NCBI GenBank assembly: GCA_002315855.1
Contig: DCIG01000011.1
Span: 1,963 to 15,293 of the forward strand
Source: Lentisphaeria bacterium UBA1732
GTDB taxonomy: Bacteria; Verrucomicrobiota; Lentisphaeria; Victivallales; UBA1829
Length of the DNA stretch: 13,331 nt
Direction of reading: 5' to 3'
In this document: positions 11,297 to 13,331 of the stretch, one piece after another
How positions within the stretch are numbered: position 1 is the stretch's first letter
How the letters are laid out: every line of letters starts with the position of its first letter
Translations under genes and position numbers: made by a program
Notes under the pieces: model-generated
What the model was told of the DNA's origin: nothing
Databases searched by the model: none
What the model saw: only the letters and a program-made list of their open reading frames with translations

Positions 11297-13331
11297 ATGA
11301 AAGCAACAAAATTACTGACCGGAGCATTGCTTCTGCCCCTACTTTCCGTGACCGCAGTTGCACAGTCATTCAAACTGAACAACATGCAGTATTTTGAAGA
11401 ACGCGGATCAAACGTACTTGTTTACAGCAACACTTACTCCGGCGGTTTCTGCGATGAAAAACAGGCCGGCATCGAAATCATCCAGCGCGGTGAACGAATT
11501 GCGTGCGGCGGCGGAATCCGCTTCATGAATACCCCGGAACAATGGGACCTTTACGGCACGATGACGAACAGACAAGTGAATGCGCAGGACAACAGCATCA
11601 CCGTTGAACTGACGTACCGCGATTACAACTTTGCTTCCTCCATTCGCGTGGCCCCGAAAGACAAAGGACTGGTGCTTCAGGTTTTCCTCGACAAGCCGGT
11701 TCCTGAGAATCTGGTCGGCAAAGCCGGCATGAATCTGGAATTTTTCCCTGCCAACTATTTCGGGAAGAATTTCCTTGTGGACAGTACCGCAATGATTCTT
11801 CCGAAGTATCCGCAGCATGATACGGAAATTCATCCCATATCGGAAAAGATTCCGCAGTTTTTCGGAGAATCGACGTTTGATGACCGCGGACGCGGCGAAT
11901 TTCTGATTGCAAAACCGCTTGCCACCGGCAACCGCATCGTGCTGGCACCGGAAGACAGCGATGTTCGTTTCGGCATTACCTCCAATGAAAAAGTCAGTCT
12001 GTATGACGGCCGCCATCTTGCACAGAACGGGACATTTGTAGTTCGCTCTCTGCTTCCCGCCAACAAGACGGGCAAAGTGCTGGAATGGTACCTCGAACCG
12101 AGCGTCGATCAGAACTGGATCAGGAAGCCGAATATCGGTATTTCCCAGATCGGTTATACTCCGGCACAGAAAAAAGTGTCCGTCATCGAACTCGACAAGA
12201 ATGACAAAGTTCAGGCCACCGCCAATATCATGCGAGTGAATGCAGACGGCACCAAGACCGTAGCCAAGAAAGCCGCAGTGAAAAACTGGGGTGTTTTCAA
12301 CAACCGTTACAACTATGCGACCGTCGATTTCAGCGACGTCAAGACTCCGGGGCTTTACACCATCCAGTACGGCAACACCGAAACCAATGCGTTCCCGATT
12401 GACAAGGGCATCTACAGCGACAAGTGGCATGCGTCCATGGATATTTCCCTCGTGGTCAACATGGACCACATGGAAGTGAACGAAGCCTACCGCGTGTGGC
12501 ACGGACGTTCCAACATGGACGATGCAGTGCAGGCCCCGGTGAATATCCGCATTCATGACGGTTACTCCATGGGCAACACCACCAACACCAAGTACAAATC
12601 GATGGAACATATTCCGGGATTGGCAATCGGCGGCTGGTTTGATGCAGGCGACTTCGATATTCAGGCGAACTCCGTTATCAACGTTGTTCAGGACCTTGCC
12701 ACGATGTGGAGACTTTTCAAGCCCATGCGCGACCAGACCTTCATCGATGAAAAGACTCTGTATGCCGACATTCACCGTCCGGACGGGATTCCTGACGTTG
12801 TCCAGCAGATTCTGCACGGTACCCTGAACATCAATGCACAGGTTGAAAATATCGGATTTGTGGCAAGCGTAATCGGCCAGCCGGATATGCACCGTTATCA
12901 TCACCTCGGCGATGCCATGACACTGTCCGACGGTTTGATTTATGACCCGTCTCTGGCGATGTATGAAAGAAAAGGCGACCGTTCCGGCACACCGGATGAC
13001 CGTTACGTCATCACCGCCCGCGGCGGTGCAGGCAGTGCATCCGCCACCATCGTGGCTCTTGCGTCAGCGTATCCTGCGCTGAAACCGTACTATCCGGAAG
13101 AAGCCGAACGATGCCTGAAGAATGCCCTGAAGCTGTGGGATCAGTATTATGCCAATCAGACGACCGACACCGCCAATCAGAATCCGCAGATGGGCGGCAT
13201 GGGCGGCGGCATGATGGGCGGCATGGGAGGCGGTTTCGGCGGCATGGGCGGCAATCGTCCTGCGGGCAATGCACAGATGGGCGGCAATCGTCCTGCGGGC
13301 AATGCACAAGGCATGGGCGGCAATCGTCCTG
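11297..13331 (+). CDS. Secreted GH9 family enzyme, incomplete at the window edge
   Basis: Family 9 glycoside hydrolase (endoglucanase/cellulase group), exported; the frame is still open at the last base, after 678 codons. Order of parts: Sec signal 1-22 (AVA-Q); an N-terminal beta-rich domain about 25-280, of a kind I associate with GH9 proteins of Bacteroidetes and PVC bacteria; a CelD-N type Ig-like domain about 280-372 starting at QIGYTP; then the start of the (alpha/alpha)6 catalytic domain from about 385. GGWFDAGDFD holds Asp449 and Asp452, the expected catalytic base pair. The catalytic acid Glu should lie well beyond the window. From residue 632 the sequence turns into Gly/Met-rich repeats, in the middle of the expected catalytic domain. 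No ribosome site is seen before ATG 11297; the signal peptide decides the start. Two promoters lie upstream. Cellulose or beta-glucan is the likely target, but GH9 also contains exo-glucosaminidases. Confidence 0.82.
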   Translation, partial: MKATKLLTGALLLPLLSVTAVAQSFKLNNMQYFEERGSNVLVYSNTYSGGFCDEKQAGIEIIQRGERIACGGGIRFMNTPEQWDLYGTMTNRQVNAQDNSITVELTYRDYNFASSIRVAPKDKGLVLQVFLDKPVPENLVGKAGMNLEFFPANYFGKNFLVDSTAMILPKYPQHDTEIHPISEKIPQFFGESTFDDRGRGEFLIAKPLATGNRIVLAPEDSDVRFGITSNEKVSLYDGRHLAQNGTFVVRSLLPANKTGKVLEWYLEPSVDQNWIRKPNIGISQIGYTPAQKKVSVIELDKNDKVQATANIMRVNADGTKTVAKKAAVKNWGVFNNRYNYATVDFSDVKTPGLYTIQYGNTETNAFPIDKGIYSDKWHASMDISLVVNMDHMEVNEAYRVWHGRSNMDDAVQAPVNIRIHDGYSMGNTTNTKYKSMEHIPGLAIGGWFDAGDFDIQANSVINVVQDLATMWRLFKPMRDQTFIDEKTLYADIHRPDGIPDVVQQILHGTLNINAQVENIGFVASVIGQPDMHRYHHLGDAMTLSDGLIYDPSLAMYERKGDRSGTPDDRYVITARGGAGSASATIVALASAYPALKPYYPEEAERCLKNALKLWDQYYANQTTDTANQNPQMGGMGGGMMGGMGGGFGGMGGNRPAGNAQMGGNRPAGNAQGMGGNRP
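13190..13243 (+). repeat. Gly/Met-rich low-complexity coding stretch
   Basis: Eighteen codons inside the GH9 frame code almost only Gly and Met (plus one Phe), in GGM-type steps. The stretch follows a helix-like segment ending in LKLWDQYYANQ. Glycine-rich composition predicts a flexible, unstructured loop. Confidence 0.8.
13244..13331 (+). repeat. 33-bp coding tandem repeat (11 codons), cut by the window edge
   Basis: Copy 1 (13244-13276) and copy 2 (13277-13309) differ only at the last base of the unit (CAG against CAA). A GGC codon follows, then a third copy starts at 13313 and is cut at the window end. The unit codes MGGNRPAGNAQ. Near identity at the DNA level, including third codon positions, points to recent duplication. 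The array may continue beyond the window. Confidence 0.9.

Noticed and set aside
11408..12904. A 498-residue - strand frame opposite the GH9 gene
   Set aside because: It is remarkably long, but His/Val/Asn-rich without domains. The + strand has a signal peptide, a CelD-N-like domain and the DAGD motif. C-ending codons on the + strand leave few stops on the other.
1..13331. tRNA, rRNA, insertion sequence or phage attachment site
   Set aside because: I scanned the intergenic regions by eye and saw no T-arm motif, cloverleaf, rRNA core, transposase or long terminal inverted repeat.

Overview
This window looks like ordinary chromosome from a diderm, plant-polysaccharide-degrading bacterium. It carries five secreted or surface carbohydrate-active enzymes, a WaaP/Kdo-type sugar-kinase-like protein (a family usually tied to LPS core phosphorylation), a Na+/Ca2+-type antiporter and a phosphate acetyltransferase. 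There is no SusC/SusD pair, no hybrid two-component regulator and no transposase, so it is not a canonical Bacteroidetes PUL. A scattered CAZyme layout, several single-gene transcription units, sigma-70-like promoters and secreted enzymes with simple Sec or lipoprotein signals would fit a PVC-group organism (for example Lentisphaerota/Victivallales or Verrucomicrobiota from gut or rumen) or Fibrobacter-like bacteria. That placement is an inference and is not proven by the sequence.

Layout. Positions 1-702 hold no convincing gene. They contain a 45-bp tandem repeat (2.3 copies), a promoter-like element and a leader with a stem-loop. A two-gene + strand operon follows: a CE1-type esterase with an N-terminal E-set/CBM48-like domain (703-1896) and a GH43 enzyme with a C-terminal CBM6-like domain (1981-3315). 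It ends in a hairpin and a strong terminator that probably works in both directions. A lone - strand kinase-like gene (3465-4523) has the best promoter of its kind in the window. Next is a + strand group: a CE12-type rhamnogalacturonan acetylesterase (5011-5895), a DUF4186 protein only 1 nt downstream (5897-6286) and a calcium/sodium antiporter starting at TTG (6345-7400). A convergent - strand lipoprotein, a GH43 endo-arabinanase-like enzyme (7559-9232), is separated from the antiporter by three inverted repeats. pta (9614-10633, - strand) has its own promoter and terminator. A 663-bp divergent region with tandem promoters leads to a GH9 enzyme (11297 to the window edge, incomplete).

How the genes fit together. 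The enzymes match the parts of plant cell wall. The CE1 esterase would remove ester groups (feruloyl or acetyl) from arabinoxylan, and the first GH43 would take off arabinose or xylose. The CE12 enzyme deacetylates rhamnogalacturonan I, the GH43 lipoprotein cuts arabinan side chains at the cell surface, and GH9 attacks beta-glucan or cellulose. Pta would serve acetate/ATP formation from the released sugars.

Most notable observations: (1) the GH9 reading frame runs into a Gly/Met-rich stretch and a perfect 33-bp (11-codon) repeat about 180 residues after its catalytic DAGD motif, in the middle of where the catalytic domain should be; (2) DUF4186, a conserved Cys/His-rich protein of unknown function, is translationally coupled to a pectin esterase; (3) two secreted-enzyme genes have long in-frame, stop-free leaders; (4) several intergenic inverted repeats can form alternative structures. 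I see no clear new defence or mobile system.
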